Positions 1-9,099 of a stretch of DNA of 64,000 nt are shown here, piece after piece. The notes below the pieces were generated by a model. It made no database searches and was not told the origin of the DNA. It saw only the letters and a program-made list of their open reading frames with translations. Numbering within the stretch: position 1 is the stretch's first letter; the number at the start of each line of letters is the position of its first letter. Position numbers and translations under genes: made by a program. The DNA lies in contig NZ_JAPDRH010000002.1 of the NCBI RefSeq assembly GCF_040706555.1, forward strand, positions 1,532,674 through 1,596,673. The letters are read 5' to 3'. The stretch is from Lentisalinibacter salinarum (lineage in GTDB: Bacteria > Pseudomonadota > Gammaproteobacteria > Steroidobacterales > Woeseiaceae).

Positions 1-1106
1 TCTGTGGCGAGCTGGCGTCGAACCAGGTCCATGTACGCGGGCTGGTAGCGTGACCCCACGCGGGATCGCGCCGTAACACCCAGTTCCCGGTTGATCGCCT
101 CGCCGGCGGTCTGACGTTCGACGATCCCGAGCTCGGCAAGCGTTCTCAATACCAGGGTACGACGCTCTAACGCACGCTCCGGGTGGCGCCTCGGGTCATA
201 GTACGACGGTCCTTTGACCAGGGCTACGAGCAGCGCCGTCTCGTGCAGTTCGAGCTGCGACAGATACTTGCCGAAATAGAATTCGCTCGCGAGTCCGAAT
301 CCATGAATGGCGCGCGCACCCTGCTGTCCGAGATAGATCTCGTTTACGTAGGCGTGCAGCAGCGTCTCCTTGTCGTAGCGCAGCTCCAGCGCCATGGCCA
401 TCACGGCCTCCCGGTACTTGCGGCGGAAGGTTCTGCGGCTGTCCAGGAAATAGCTCTTCACCAGTTGCTGCGTCAACGTGCTGCCACCCTGGCGGATCTC
501 GCCGCTGCGCAGGTTCACCCATGCGGCGCGAAGGATCGCACTGAGATCGAGGCCGAAGTGATGATCGAACTTGCGGTCCTCGACGGCTTTGAGCGCATCG
601 ACGAGGAGGGGCGGGATCGCGTCCGGTTCGACCAGCAACCGGTCCTCGTGATGGGTGGCGAAGATACTGCCGAGGCGCATCGGTTCGAGCCGCAGCAACG
701 CAATGCGCCGGCCATCGGCGTTCTCCAGTGCGCGCACCCGACCATCACCGAAATCGACGGTGTAGCGTTCCGCCGGGTCGAGGCTGTCCCAGAAGCGGAA
801 GGGCCGGGTCCAGAGCGTCACCCGGCCGGGCTCGACGCCGTACTGTCCGGGACGCGCCACGACCTCGACCTGCTGGAAGCCGAGGCGATCGAGCGCGGCG
901 GCCAGGCCGGGGGCATCGAGGCGCAGGCCGGCATACAGCTCCAGCGGAGCGGCGTAGACGCCGGCGGGGATATCCCAGCGGCGATCCTCGAACTCGCGGA
1001 TCGCGCCGATACCGATCACGAGCATGTGGATCACGAGCAGGCTCAGCAGGACGGCGGTGATCGACCGCCCGGGCGCCCGCAGGAAGACTCTCTTCAGCTG
1101 TTGCAT
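1..1106 (-). CDS. mrcB: Penicillin-binding protein 1B, 5' part (runs off the window)
   Basis: Bifunctional class A PBP that polymerises and cross-links peptidoglycan at the inner membrane; only the N-terminal ~368 residues are here, so the transpeptidase domain lies outside. Visible in order: short cytoplasmic tail, one membrane segment (about residues 15-35), a UB2H-like stretch after the RRWDIPAGVYA motif (43-53), then the GT51 glycosyltransferase. GT51 motifs are clear: EDRKFDHHFG with catalytic Glu176, GGSTLTQQLVK (207-217), RRKYREAVMA, and YVNEIYLGQ. The order UB2H then GT51 and the RRW...VYA motif point to PBP1B rather than PBP1A. The ATG at 1106 places the membrane segment correctly; no strong Shine-Dalgarno is seen. 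It lies about 150 bp downstream of the PcfJ-like gene on the same strand. Confidence 0.93.
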   Translation of the reverse strand, partial: MQQLKRVFLRAPGRSITAVLLSLLVIHMLVIGIGAIREFEDRRWDIPAGVYAAPLELYAGLRLDAPGLAAALDRLGFQQVEVVARPGQYGVEPGRVTLWTRPFRFWDSLDPAERYTVDFGDGRVRALENADGRRIALLRLEPMRLGSIFATHHEDRLLVEPDAIPPLLVDALKAVEDRKFDHHFGLDLSAILRAAWVNLRSGEIRQGGSTLTQQLVKSYFLDSRRTFRRKYREAVMAMALELRYDKETLLHAYVNEIYLGQQGARAIHGFGLASEFYFGKYLSQLELHETALLVALVKGPSYYDPRRHPERALERRTLVLRTLAELGIVERQTAGEAINRELGVTARSRVGSRYQPAYMDLVRRQLAT

Positions 1107-1258
1107 ATGCGACGGTCGTCGCCCTGGTCACGAACGGCGCCCAGCATGCCACTATTCGGGCAGCAATCAAGGGCGTTGTCGCGAAACCGCAGCCGGCGCA
1201 GTCGGGCTGACGGTAAAGGCAGGCAACTCAATGCCTTTTCCGGCCGGTTGCCCAGGCG

Positions 1259-3088
1259 TCAGCCACGCAACCCGGCGCTCACACTTTCGAGAAGGCCCTC
1301 GTACACCTGCTCGCCGAGGGTATTGCGCAATGCGCGCGGCGCATGCACTGCCTGCCCGTCATGCCTGGAGCCGAGCCGCCGCAGTTCTCCCCACTGCTTC
1401 CCCAGATGCGCCCGTACCTCGGCGGTCCGGCAATGGCAGAGAAACTCCTGAAGAGCATCGACACATCGCCGCGACGGGGGACGATTCGCGCTTGCCGTGT
1501 GCTGCTCGGTGATCAGCCGATAGTCGGTACCTCCGTACGCTGCGACTGCCCTGATCTCCGCCGTCGACAGGGCCTTGCCCGAAGTGACGTCGTAGAGCCC
1601 GACGATGAACACGGTTCCGATCGGTCCCTGACGAGCCACGGCCGAGGGAGACATGGAGCGCAGGCAGTTCCGCATCCTGGAGCCATGCGTGCGAAGCTCG
1701 CGATCGGTGGTCAGCGCGGTCACGCGCGTAGCGCCATCCGTGGAAACGTAATCCTCCGGGATCAGGGGCATCAGTATCTCGCGGGCCCGCATCTGCCGGA
1801 CCCTGTCGCCGGCTCGTGTCCGCGTGAGCTCTTCTGCGAACAGCGTTGCAACATCCCGCAGACCCTGATCCGCCACCTGCAGAACGATCCTGTCGACCGC
1901 CTCGGTGATGACCTTGTCGTCACCGTCCCGGGTGGTAGCCCGCGCAGCGCTGATCTCCTCGCGCACGGTACCGGCGAGCGCCGCGCGGAATCGTGTGATC
2001 TGCTCGAGGTCATTCCATCGGGGTAGCCAGCGGTCGAGCGTCTGCCTGTCCCCGCGCCTCGACAGGCGAACGCATACCCGCAGCCACTTCAGTGCCGCCG
2101 CCGATTCCCAGACCGGCCGAAGAAACAGGCGCTGCCCGGTGGCAACGACCCGATTGAATTCCTCCCACTCTGCCGGATCGTCCCGGGGCAGATCCTGGGG
2201 ATGCAGGGCATTGAGCGCCACCATCAATCCCCGGGCATCTCTCGCCCATTGCAGACCCACGATGCCCCAGTCCCTGCCGACGAGGTGCCGCACTACACCC
2301 GGTCGCACCTCCCAGCGTGCCGCCAAGCCCTTTATCAGCGGCGCACCCGTATCGACGAATGCACGCAGGTCTTCCCCGGAACTCGCCGGCTCCGCGACGA
2401 CGGCCGTCAGCAGCAGGCTGGGAAACGTGCCGGCGAACTGCAGGCGGTATCGTTGATACTGGCTGTGCACGAGATAGTTGTAGACCCGCAGGTCGAAGCG
2501 CGGGCCGGTGGTCGCGATCGGAAGCGCCTCTGGGTCCATCAGCCTGTGGAAGTCCCGCAGCGCCTCGCCGAGACCGTGCCGCAACTGCGCCCGGGCGGTC
2601 CACTCGGCCTGCGCGAGCCCGGCCTCGGGGATGCGCCCGCCCGAACGTGTCGCGGCCGGCCCCCTGACCCAACAGAATGCGACCTTCTCGATCTCCCACA
2701 GCCGGTCGTCGATCCGACGGACGGGCGGAGGTGCCATGGAAAGCGATCGGACGCCGAGCTCTTTACGGAGCAGGGACTCGACCGATCTCTTCGTGAAAGC
2801 ATGGTTCGAGACACGGGCGAGGCACGCGCCCGCCGCCCGCAGGCGCTCGTCCGTCCAGCCTTCTTTTTCGAGGACCAGCATCCAGATAGTCGCGTCCTCC
2901 AGCCTCATGAGCGCCGCGCTCTTGATGTGGTCGAGGGCCGGCGGCCCGATGAGAAATTCCGGCCTCGGGAATACGACGAGTTCGGTTATCGGACCCAACC
3001 CGTCCATGGATGTGTGAATGAGTTTGCTGATTGGTTCCACCGGTTCTCCCTCGAGGCTGACAGGACAAAGGGGTGCCTTGCGGCACAC
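1259..3088 (-). CDS. PcfJ-domain protein of unknown function
   Basis: A 609-residue soluble protein with no signal peptide. The C-terminal third carries the PcfJ-like signature: an LRTHGSRMRNCL motif (family pattern: Leu-x3-Gly-x2-Met-x-x-Cys), then a beta-rich stretch GTVFIVGLYD...STAEIR and a short helix with QEFL. The N-terminal two-thirds match nothing I recognise. PcfJ was named on a conjugative plasmid, but chromosomal relatives are common and have no established role; no conjugation genes are nearby. The GTG at 3088 is the furthest upstream start; an internal ATG at about residue 28 (MDGLGP) is an alternative. The gene sits between a formate dehydrogenase operon (251 bp upstream) and mrcB on the same strand, with no obvious functional link. 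Confidence 0.7.
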   Translation of the reverse strand: MCRKAPLCPVSLEGEPVEPISKLIHTSMDGLGPITELVVFPRPEFLIGPPALDHIKSAALMRLEDATIWMLVLEKEGWTDERLRAAGACLARVSNHAFTKRSVESLLRKELGVRSLSMAPPPVRRIDDRLWEIEKVAFCWVRGPAATRSGGRIPEAGLAQAEWTARAQLRHGLGEALRDFHRLMDPEALPIATTGPRFDLRVYNYLVHSQYQRYRLQFAGTFPSLLLTAVVAEPASSGEDLRAFVDTGAPLIKGLAARWEVRPGVVRHLVGRDWGIVGLQWARDARGLMVALNALHPQDLPRDDPAEWEEFNRVVATGQRLFLRPVWESAAALKWLRVCVRLSRRGDRQTLDRWLPRWNDLEQITRFRAALAGTVREEISAARATTRDGDDKVITEAVDRIVLQVADQGLRDVATLFAEELTRTRAGDRVRQMRAREILMPLIPEDYVSTDGATRVTALTTDRELRTHGSRMRNCLRSMSPSAVARQGPIGTVFIVGLYDVTSGKALSTAEIRAVAAYGGTDYRLITEQHTASANRPPSRRCVDALQEFLCHCRTAEVRAHLGKQWGELRRLGSRHDGQAVHAPRALRNTLGEQVYEGLLESVSAGLRG

Positions 3089-3339
3089 CCGTCCACGCGT
3101 GCAATGGACAACAGGAGGCCGTCGTCACGCGCGCATGCGGTGACGTATTTGAGGCAGTCCAGGGACTATCCGAAGTTACCCGAAAAGACGTCGGCGGCAA
3201 AAGGTATTTCCGCAGCTTCCGGCAACCCTTTGATTCCACGATCGCCGCCTCTCCATCCGGGCCGACCGGCGCCGGCTTCGTGCGCTGGGACCATGCCGGC
3301 ACCGCTCACGTGCTGGTTGGGCTGCGAGAAACGGTTGCG
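3089..3339. other. Intergenic gap, no feature seen
   Basis: Gap between the formate dehydrogenase alpha gene and the PcfJ-like gene, both on the minus strand. I see no convincing gene, hairpin terminator or strong promoter. A formate dehydrogenase delta subunit (FdsD), often found after fdsA, is not encoded here. Confidence 0.5.
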
Positions 3340-6105
3340 TCAGCGCTCCGGCGGGAGTGTCGCGACAGCGGCGATGCGCGCCGCGCAGAACTTGAACTCC
3401 GGAATCTTGCCGAACGGGTCGAGCGCCGGATTCGTGAGCGCATTGGCCGGCGCTTCCGCATAGCAGAATGGCACGAATACGACGCCTTCGGGCACGGCGG
3501 GGTCTGCCCGGGCGGTCAGTTCGATATGCCCCCGACGGGTCTCGATGCGCACCCGGGCGCCCGGCGCCAGACCGAGACGCTGCAACGCGGCCGGCGACAG
3601 GCTGGCGACGGCTTCGGGCTCGAGCGCATCGAGCACGTACGAGCGGCGCGTCAGTGCACCCGTGTGCCAGTGCTCGAGCTGCCGCCCGGTGGTCAGGATG
3701 AGCGGATAGTCCTCGTCCGGCGTCTCATCGGGCGCTATGAGCTCCGTAGGCACGAGACGCGCACGGCCGCTCGCGGTCGGGAATGCATCCTCGAAGACCA
3801 CCGCCCTGCCGGCCGCATCCGGCGCCGTGCAGGGATAGGTCACGGCGCTCTCGTCGGCGAGTCGCTGCCAGGAGATGTTATCGAGCGATCCCATGACCGA
3901 CTGCATCTCGGCGTGTACCGCCGCCGGCCCGTCGTAGTCCCAGGCCAGGCCGATGCGGCGGGCTATATGCTGGATGATCCAGAGGTCCTGTCGCGCATCG
4001 CCGGGCGGGTCCAGTGCGCGCCGTCCCATCTGTATCTGGCGGTTGGTATTGGTGACGGTGCCGTCTTTCTCCGGCCAGGCGGAGGCGGGCAGTACCACGT
4101 CGGCGTGGAAGGCGGTCTCGGTGAGGAACAGGTCCTGCACCACCAGGTGCTCGAGTTCCGCGAGCGCCGCCCGTGCGCTGTCGGTATCGGGGTCCGACAT
4201 GGCGGGATTCTCGCCCATGATGTACATGCCCCTCACCCGGCCGTCGTGGATGGCATGCATGATCTCGACCACCGTCAGCCCGGCCGCCGGTTCGAGCGGC
4301 GTGCCCCAGACGTCCTGGAATCGCCGGCGCACGTCCTCGTCGCCGACCGGCTGATAGTCGGGGTAGACCATGGGTATCAGGCCGGCGTCCGATGCGCCCT
4401 GTACGTTGTTCTGGCCCCGCAGGGGGTGGAGTCCGGTCCCCGGCCGGCCGACGTTACCGGTGATCATGGCCAGCGCGATCAGACAACGCGCGTTGTCGGT
4501 CCCGTGCACGTGCTGGGAGATGCCCATGCCCCAGAAGATGATGGCGCGTTCCGCCTTCGCATAGGTGCGCGCGACGAGCCGGATGGTGTCGGCGTCGATG
4601 CCGCAGACGGGGGCCATCGATTCCGGCGTGAACCCCTGGATACTCCGCCGCAGGTCGGCGAAGCCCTCGGTGCGGTTCTCGACGAAGGACCGGTCGTAGA
4701 GTCCTTCTTCGATGATGACGTTGAGCATCGCGTTCAGCAGCGCCACGTCGGTGCCGGGCAGGCACTGCAGCATGTGCGTGGCGTGACGCTTCAGCGCCTG
4801 GCCGCGGGGGTCCATGACGATCAGCGTGCGCTCTTTCGCCGCCTGCTTGAAGAAGGTGGCCGCGACGGGGTGGTTTTCCGTGGGATTCGCGCCGGTGACC
4901 AGAATCACGTCGGCATCGGCGCAGGCGTTGAAAGGGGCGGTCACCGCGGCCGAGCCGATGCCCTCCATGAGGGCTGCAACCGACGAGGCGTGGCACAGGC
5001 GGGTGCAGTGGTCGACATTGTTGGTGCCGAATCCGGTCCGCACCAGTTTCTGGAACAGGTAGGCCTCCTCGTTCGAGCACTTCGCCGAGCCGAAACCGGC
5101 CAGCGCGCCGCTGCCGTCCCGGTCGCGGATGCGGACGAAACCTGCGGCCGCCCGATCGAGCGCCTCTTCCCAGCTTGCCGTCCGGAAGTGAGTCCGGGGA
5201 TCCGCCGGATCGACTTCGCAGTCTGCGGCTTTGGGCGCATCGTCACGGCGGATCAACGGCCGGGTCAGCCGGTGCGGATGGCTCACGTAATCGAAACCGA
5301 ACCGGCCCTTCACACAGAGTCGGCTGGCATTGGCCGGGCCGTCGCGACCCCGCACCGCGCGGATGGAGTTATTCGCCACCTGGTAGGTGATCTGGCAGCC
5401 GACGCCGCAATAGGGGCAGACGCTGTGCACCTCCTCGACCGACTCGCGGCGGGCCACACCACGCTCGTCGACCAGCGACGCCTCGACCAGCGCGCCTGTC
5501 GGACAGGCCTGCACGCACTCTCCGCAGGCGACGCAGGTGCTGTCGCCCATGGGATCGTCGAAGTCGAACACGACCCTGGATGCGATGCCCCGATTGGCCA
5601 TGCCGATGACGTCGTTGACCTGTACCTCCCGGCATGCGCGTACGCAGAGCGTGCAGTGTATGCAGGCATCGAGACCCACACGCATGGCGGGGTGGCTCGT
5701 GTCCGGCTCGGGCGCCCTGCGGCGCGGGTAACGACTGGCATGGACGCCCATGGAATCCGCCCAATGCCAGAAGCGGGAATCAGGATCCGGCGAGCGGTCC
5801 CGCGCCGGCTGATCGGCCAGCAACAATTCCAGTACGCCCTTGCGGGCGGCGCGGGCACGGGCGCTGTCCGTCGATACGTGCATGCCGTCCGACGCTAGCC
5901 TCGCGCACGAGGCGGAGAGCACGCGTTCTCCCTCCACCTCCACCATGCACAGACGGCAGTTGCCGTCGGGCCGGTAACCGGGCATGTCCGCGTGGCAGAG
6001 ATGAGGGATCACGGTGCCGTGGCGTTTCGCGACCGACCAGATGGTCTCGCCGTCGCGTGCCTCGACCGGCATGCCGTCGAGAGTGAACCGGACAGGAGCA
6101 CTCAT
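3340..6105 (-). CDS. fdsA: NAD-dependent formate dehydrogenase alpha subunit (Mo-bis-PGD)
   Basis: 921-residue molybdopterin subunit that oxidises formate to CO2 and passes electrons to the NuoEF-like partner, probably in the cytoplasm. N-terminal [2Fe-2S] cysteines are C37, C50, C53 and C67. Two 4Fe-4S motifs follow (CIHCTLC...C and CVACGEC...CPTG), then the CPYCGVGC cluster of the catalytic core. CTRLCHAS supplies the Mo-ligand Cys and the adjacent His (Cys, not selenocysteine), and GQNNVQGASDAG is the pterin-binding motif. The NuoG-type His-Cys3 cluster usually found between the [2Fe-2S] domain and the ferredoxin domain is absent; its place reads LLLADQPARDRSPDP. The ATG at 6105 overlaps the upstream gene's TGA (ATGA), giving translational coupling. 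The open frame extends further upstream, but that part lies inside the upstream gene. No fdhD or MoCo genes are nearby. Confidence 0.93.
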   Translation of the reverse strand: MSAPVRFTLDGMPVEARDGETIWSVAKRHGTVIPHLCHADMPGYRPDGNCRLCMVEVEGERVLSASCARLASDGMHVSTDSARARAARKGVLELLLADQPARDRSPDPDSRFWHWADSMGVHASRYPRRRAPEPDTSHPAMRVGLDACIHCTLCVRACREVQVNDVIGMANRGIASRVVFDFDDPMGDSTCVACGECVQACPTGALVEASLVDERGVARRESVEEVHSVCPYCGVGCQITYQVANNSIRAVRGRDGPANASRLCVKGRFGFDYVSHPHRLTRPLIRRDDAPKAADCEVDPADPRTHFRTASWEEALDRAAAGFVRIRDRDGSGALAGFGSAKCSNEEAYLFQKLVRTGFGTNNVDHCTRLCHASSVAALMEGIGSAAVTAPFNACADADVILVTGANPTENHPVAATFFKQAAKERTLIVMDPRGQALKRHATHMLQCLPGTDVALLNAMLNVIIEEGLYDRSFVENRTEGFADLRRSIQGFTPESMAPVCGIDADTIRLVARTYAKAERAIIFWGMGISQHVHGTDNARCLIALAMITGNVGRPGTGLHPLRGQNNVQGASDAGLIPMVYPDYQPVGDEDVRRRFQDVWGTPLEPAAGLTVVEIMHAIHDGRVRGMYIMGENPAMSDPDTDSARAALAELEHLVVQDLFLTETAFHADVVLPASAWPEKDGTVTNTNRQIQMGRRALDPPGDARQDLWIIQHIARRIGLAWDYDGPAAVHAEMQSVMGSLDNISWQRLADESAVTYPCTAPDAAGRAVVFEDAFPTASGRARLVPTELIAPDETPDEDYPLILTTGRQLEHWHTGALTRRSYVLDALEPEAVASLSPAALQRLGLAPGARVRIETRRGHIELTARADPAVPEGVVFVPFCYAEAPANALTNPALDPFGKIPEFKFCAARIAAVATLPPER

Positions 6106-7805
6106 TCGAGTTCCTCCGGAAAATACTCGAGCACGCAACGCAACGGATTGGGGGCCGCCTGGCCCAGGCCGCAGATGGACGCATCCGCCATGGTCTGGGC
6201 CAACGCGCCCAGCAGCGGCTCGTCCCATACCGGCCGGCTCATGAGTGCCGCCGCCTTTTCGGTGCCGACCCGGCACGGCGTGCACTGGCCGCAGCTCTCG
6301 TCCTCGAAGAAACGCATGAGGTTCAGCGCCGCGGCCCTGACGTCGTCGTGATCGGACAGGACGATCAGGGCATGGGAGCCGATGAAGCAGCCGTGCTCCT
6401 CCAGGCGGCCGAAATCGAGCGGCAGGTAATCCAGTCGCGCGGGCAGGATGCCGCCCGACGCGCCACCCGGCAGGTAGGCCTTCAGCGTGTGCCCTTCCTG
6501 CATGCCGCCGCAATACTCGTCAATGAGTTCGCGCACGCTGATGCCGGCCGGCGCCTGCTTGACGCCCGGTTCGCGCACCCGCCCCGATACGGAATAGCTG
6601 CGCAGCCCGACGCCGCCGTTGCGGCCGTGGCCGGCGGCCCACTCGCCGCCCTGTTCCAGGATGTCCCGCACCCAGTAGAGGGTCTCGACGTTCTGCACCA
6701 GCGTCGGGCGCCCGAACAGGCCGGTCTCGGCGACGTAGGGCGGGCGAAGCCTCGGCAGCCCGCGCTTGCCCTCGATGGACTCGATCATGGCGGACTCTTC
6801 GCCGCAGATGTAGGCGCCGGCACCGCGCCGCAGGTGCACGCTCGTGTGACGCGTCCACCCGGCGGTTTCCAGTTGCGGGAGTTCGGCGAGCAGGATCGTG
6901 CGGACCGCGGGATACTCGTCGCGCAGGTAGATGTAGACGGCCTCCGCCTCGACCGCCCATGCCCCGATCAGTACACCCTCCAGGAATCGCAGCGGGTCGC
7001 GCTCAAGATAATAGCGGTCTTTGAAAGTCCCCGGCTCGCCCTCGTCGGCGTTCACGGCCATGAGTCGCGGCGCCGGCGCGGAGTGCACGATGTGCCACTT
7101 CCGGGCGGTCGGGAAGCCGGCGCCGCCGAGACCGCGCAACGCGCCCCGCTCGAGTTCCGCGAGCACCGTCTCGCGCTCCATGTCGCCGTCCAGGCAGCGC
7201 TCCAGCAGGTCGAATCCGCCCGAGCGCCGATAGGCCGCGAGGCCCACGTAGTCGGGCAGGTCCGGCTCGGTCCGGCCGCTGCGCGCCGCCTCGAGCACGC
7301 TCCCGGCGTCGGCATCGTCGATCTGGCGCCGGCCGACTACGGCCACCGGCGCGTGATCGCAGCGTCCGACGCACGGGGCACGCAGCACGCGGACGTTCGC
7401 CGGCGCATCACGCTGCAGGGCCTCGTGCAGTGCGCTCGCTCCCATGATCTCGCAGGTCAGGCTGTCACAGACCCGGATGGTGACGGGGGGAGGCGGCTCC
7501 TGGCCGTCGTCCAGTACATCGAAATGGGCGTAGAACGTCGCCACTTCGTAGACCTCAGCCAGCGGCAGGTTCATGTGTTCGGCCAACGCCGCCAGGTGCG
7601 CGGGCGACAGACAGCCGTAACGATCCTGGACGCGGTGGAGATGCTCGATCAGCAGGTCGCGGCGACGGGACTGTCCGTCGAGCAGGGCGCGTATCTCGGC
7701 AAGGGCGTGCGCATCGACCTGCCGGCCTCGCGGTACGTGGCGGCCACGGCCCCGGCCGGAACCGGGGTGATGCCGACGGCTGCTCTTCGAGTCGTCTGAG
7801 CGCAT
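6102..7805 (-). CDS. fdsB: Fused NuoE-NuoF (FdsG-FdsB) NADH-reacting subunit of formate dehydrogenase
   Basis: 567 residues. A basic N-terminal tail is followed by a NuoE/thioredoxin-like [2Fe-2S] domain (about residues 35-165; Cys pairs in CDSLTC and APCVGRC). Then comes a NuoF domain with GLGGAGFPTARKW (NADH/FMN), GAYICGEESAMIESIEGKRG (FMN) and CGQCTPCRVG (N3-type 4Fe-4S). In most FdsGBA enzymes these are two polypeptides; here one protein carries both. It takes electrons from the alpha subunit and reduces NAD+. It is first in the operon and overlaps the alpha gene by 4 bp. A GGGAGG ribosome-binding site lies 4 bases before the ATG, inside the 12-bp palindrome CCTCCCGGGAGG at 7810-7821, which could pair and limit access to it. 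Confidence 0.92.
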   Translation of the reverse strand: MRSDDSKSSRRHHPGSGRGRGRHVPRGRQVDAHALAEIRALLDGQSRRRDLLIEHLHRVQDRYGCLSPAHLAALAEHMNLPLAEVYEVATFYAHFDVLDDGQEPPPPVTIRVCDSLTCEIMGASALHEALQRDAPANVRVLRAPCVGRCDHAPVAVVGRRQIDDADAGSVLEAARSGRTEPDLPDYVGLAAYRRSGGFDLLERCLDGDMERETVLAELERGALRGLGGAGFPTARKWHIVHSAPAPRLMAVNADEGEPGTFKDRYYLERDPLRFLEGVLIGAWAVEAEAVYIYLRDEYPAVRTILLAELPQLETAGWTRHTSVHLRRGAGAYICGEESAMIESIEGKRGLPRLRPPYVAETGLFGRPTLVQNVETLYWVRDILEQGGEWAAGHGRNGGVGLRSYSVSGRVREPGVKQAPAGISVRELIDEYCGGMQEGHTLKAYLPGGASGGILPARLDYLPLDFGRLEEHGCFIGSHALIVLSDHDDVRAAALNLMRFFEDESCGQCTPCRVGTEKAAALMSRPVWDEPLLGALAQTMADASICGLGQAAPNPLRCVLEYFPEELE

Positions 7806-8018
7806 TTATCCTCCCGGGAGGCGGGTCGCGGACGGCGCCTCTCGCTGCGGGTACCCGCCGGTGCCGTCACGGTTGCCGTCACCGATGCCGTCACCGATCG
7901 CGTCATCATAGCGCACGCTCGCCGCCGGAGCGGAGGCCGCCACGGGTCTGCGCGGCTGAAATCTCCGAGCGGTTCTGTCAAGCTGGTCGGCAAGCCACAC
8001 GGAGACCGAACGACGCCA

Positions 8019-9044
8019 ATGACCCGGCAAGGTAAACAGCTCGATATCGTCCTGTTGAGTGGCGATCCCGCCCTGCCCTACAGGCACGGCATCGATGGCC
8101 GGCTCAGCCCGGACGACGTCGCGGCGGCCGAGCGGGCGCTCGCGGCCGTGGACGGTCTCGACGGCTACAGCGCCAGGCACGTCTGTGACCACGAGGAGCT
8201 GATCGATCGCCTGCGGCGGGAGCCGCCCGATCTCGTGCTGAATTTCTGCGATACCGGCTACCGGAACGAGCTCGCCAACGAGGCCAATATCCCGGCCCTG
8301 CTGGAGCTGCTGGAGATCCCTTACACGGGTGCCGCCCCCGCTGCCATGCATCTGTGCGGCGACAAGGCCATCGTGCGGCTGCTCGCCGCTGCCAACGGCA
8401 TCCCCGTGCCCAACGAGACGCTGGTCGATCTGCATGCCGACCCGCTGGTCCGGCCCGACCTGTACCCGGCGATCATCAAGCCCAACGGCGGTTGCGGCAG
8501 CATCGGCGTCACCCGCGATGCGGTGGTCAACGACGCCGCCGAGGCGGACGCCTATCTGCGCTGGCTGGCCGAGGAGACCGACTGGGGCCAGGCGTTGATC
8601 CAGGACTTTCTCACGGGCGCGGAGTATACGATCGGGCTGGTCGGCAATCCGGGGCAGGGATTCACCGTCCTGCCGCCGCTGGAAATCGACTACAGTGGTC
8701 TCGATCCGTCGCTGCCGCCGATCCTCACCTACGGCTCGAAGTCGGATCCGGACTCGCCCTACTGGCAGACGCTGCAGTTCAGACGCGCCGAGTTCGACGA
8801 CGAGACCCTGGCCCGTCTGGTGGAATACAGCGCGTGGCTGTTCGAGCGCCTCGGTTTCCGTGACTACGCCCGCATCGACTTCCGCGCGGGCGCCGACGGC
8901 GTGCCGCGCCTGCTGGACCCCAACTTCAACCCGACCTGGGCCGACGACGGCAAGATGGCCCTGATGGCGAGCTGGGCGGGGTACGACTACCCTGAGCTGC
9001 TGCGCATGATTCTCACTGCGGCGCGGGGACGGTACGGGCTGTAG
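8019..9044 (+). CDS. D-alanine-D-alanine ligase-like ATP-grasp enzyme
   Basis: 341-residue ATP-grasp protein. The N-terminal segment gives LVLNFCDTGYRNE and IPYTGAAPAAMHLCGDKAIVR, the Ddl-type pattern in which a TG...DK motif precedes the ATP-grasp fold. The central part has PAIIKPNGGCGSIGV (ATP-binding Lys/Gly loop), and near the C-terminus RIDFRAGADGVPRLLDPNFNPTW provides the metal ligands (Asp, Asn). The Ddl core is conserved but there are no neighbouring mur/fts genes, so it is probably a specialised D-amino-acid or dipeptide ligase rather than the housekeeping ddl. It is divergent from the formate dehydrogenase operon across 213 bp. No clear Shine-Dalgarno precedes the ATG. Confidence 0.75.
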   Translation: MTRQGKQLDIVLLSGDPALPYRHGIDGRLSPDDVAAAERALAAVDGLDGYSARHVCDHEELIDRLRREPPDLVLNFCDTGYRNELANEANIPALLELLEIPYTGAAPAAMHLCGDKAIVRLLAAANGIPVPNETLVDLHADPLVRPDLYPAIIKPNGGCGSIGVTRDAVVNDAAEADAYLRWLAEETDWGQALIQDFLTGAEYTIGLVGNPGQGFTVLPPLEIDYSGLDPSLPPILTYGSKSDPDSPYWQTLQFRRAEFDDETLARLVEYSAWLFERLGFRDYARIDFRAGADGVPRLLDPNFNPTWADDGKMALMASWAGYDYPELLRMILTAARGRYGL

Positions 9045-9099
9045 GCCACGGGTCTTTCCGGGTCTTTCCTTCGACGATCGCGGTCCGCGGGGAGTCGAA

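Noticed and set aside
183..1451. Long plus-strand frame antisense to mrcB
   Set aside because: The minus strand has clear GT51 motifs; the plus-strand frame is composition-driven in GC-rich DNA.
3073..5898. 941-residue plus-strand frame
   Set aside because: Antisense to the formate dehydrogenase alpha subunit, with no recognisable domains.
6106..6513. N-terminal extension of the formate dehydrogenase alpha subunit
   Set aside because: It lies inside the NuoEF gene, and the ATGA overlap at 6102-6105 gives the natural start.
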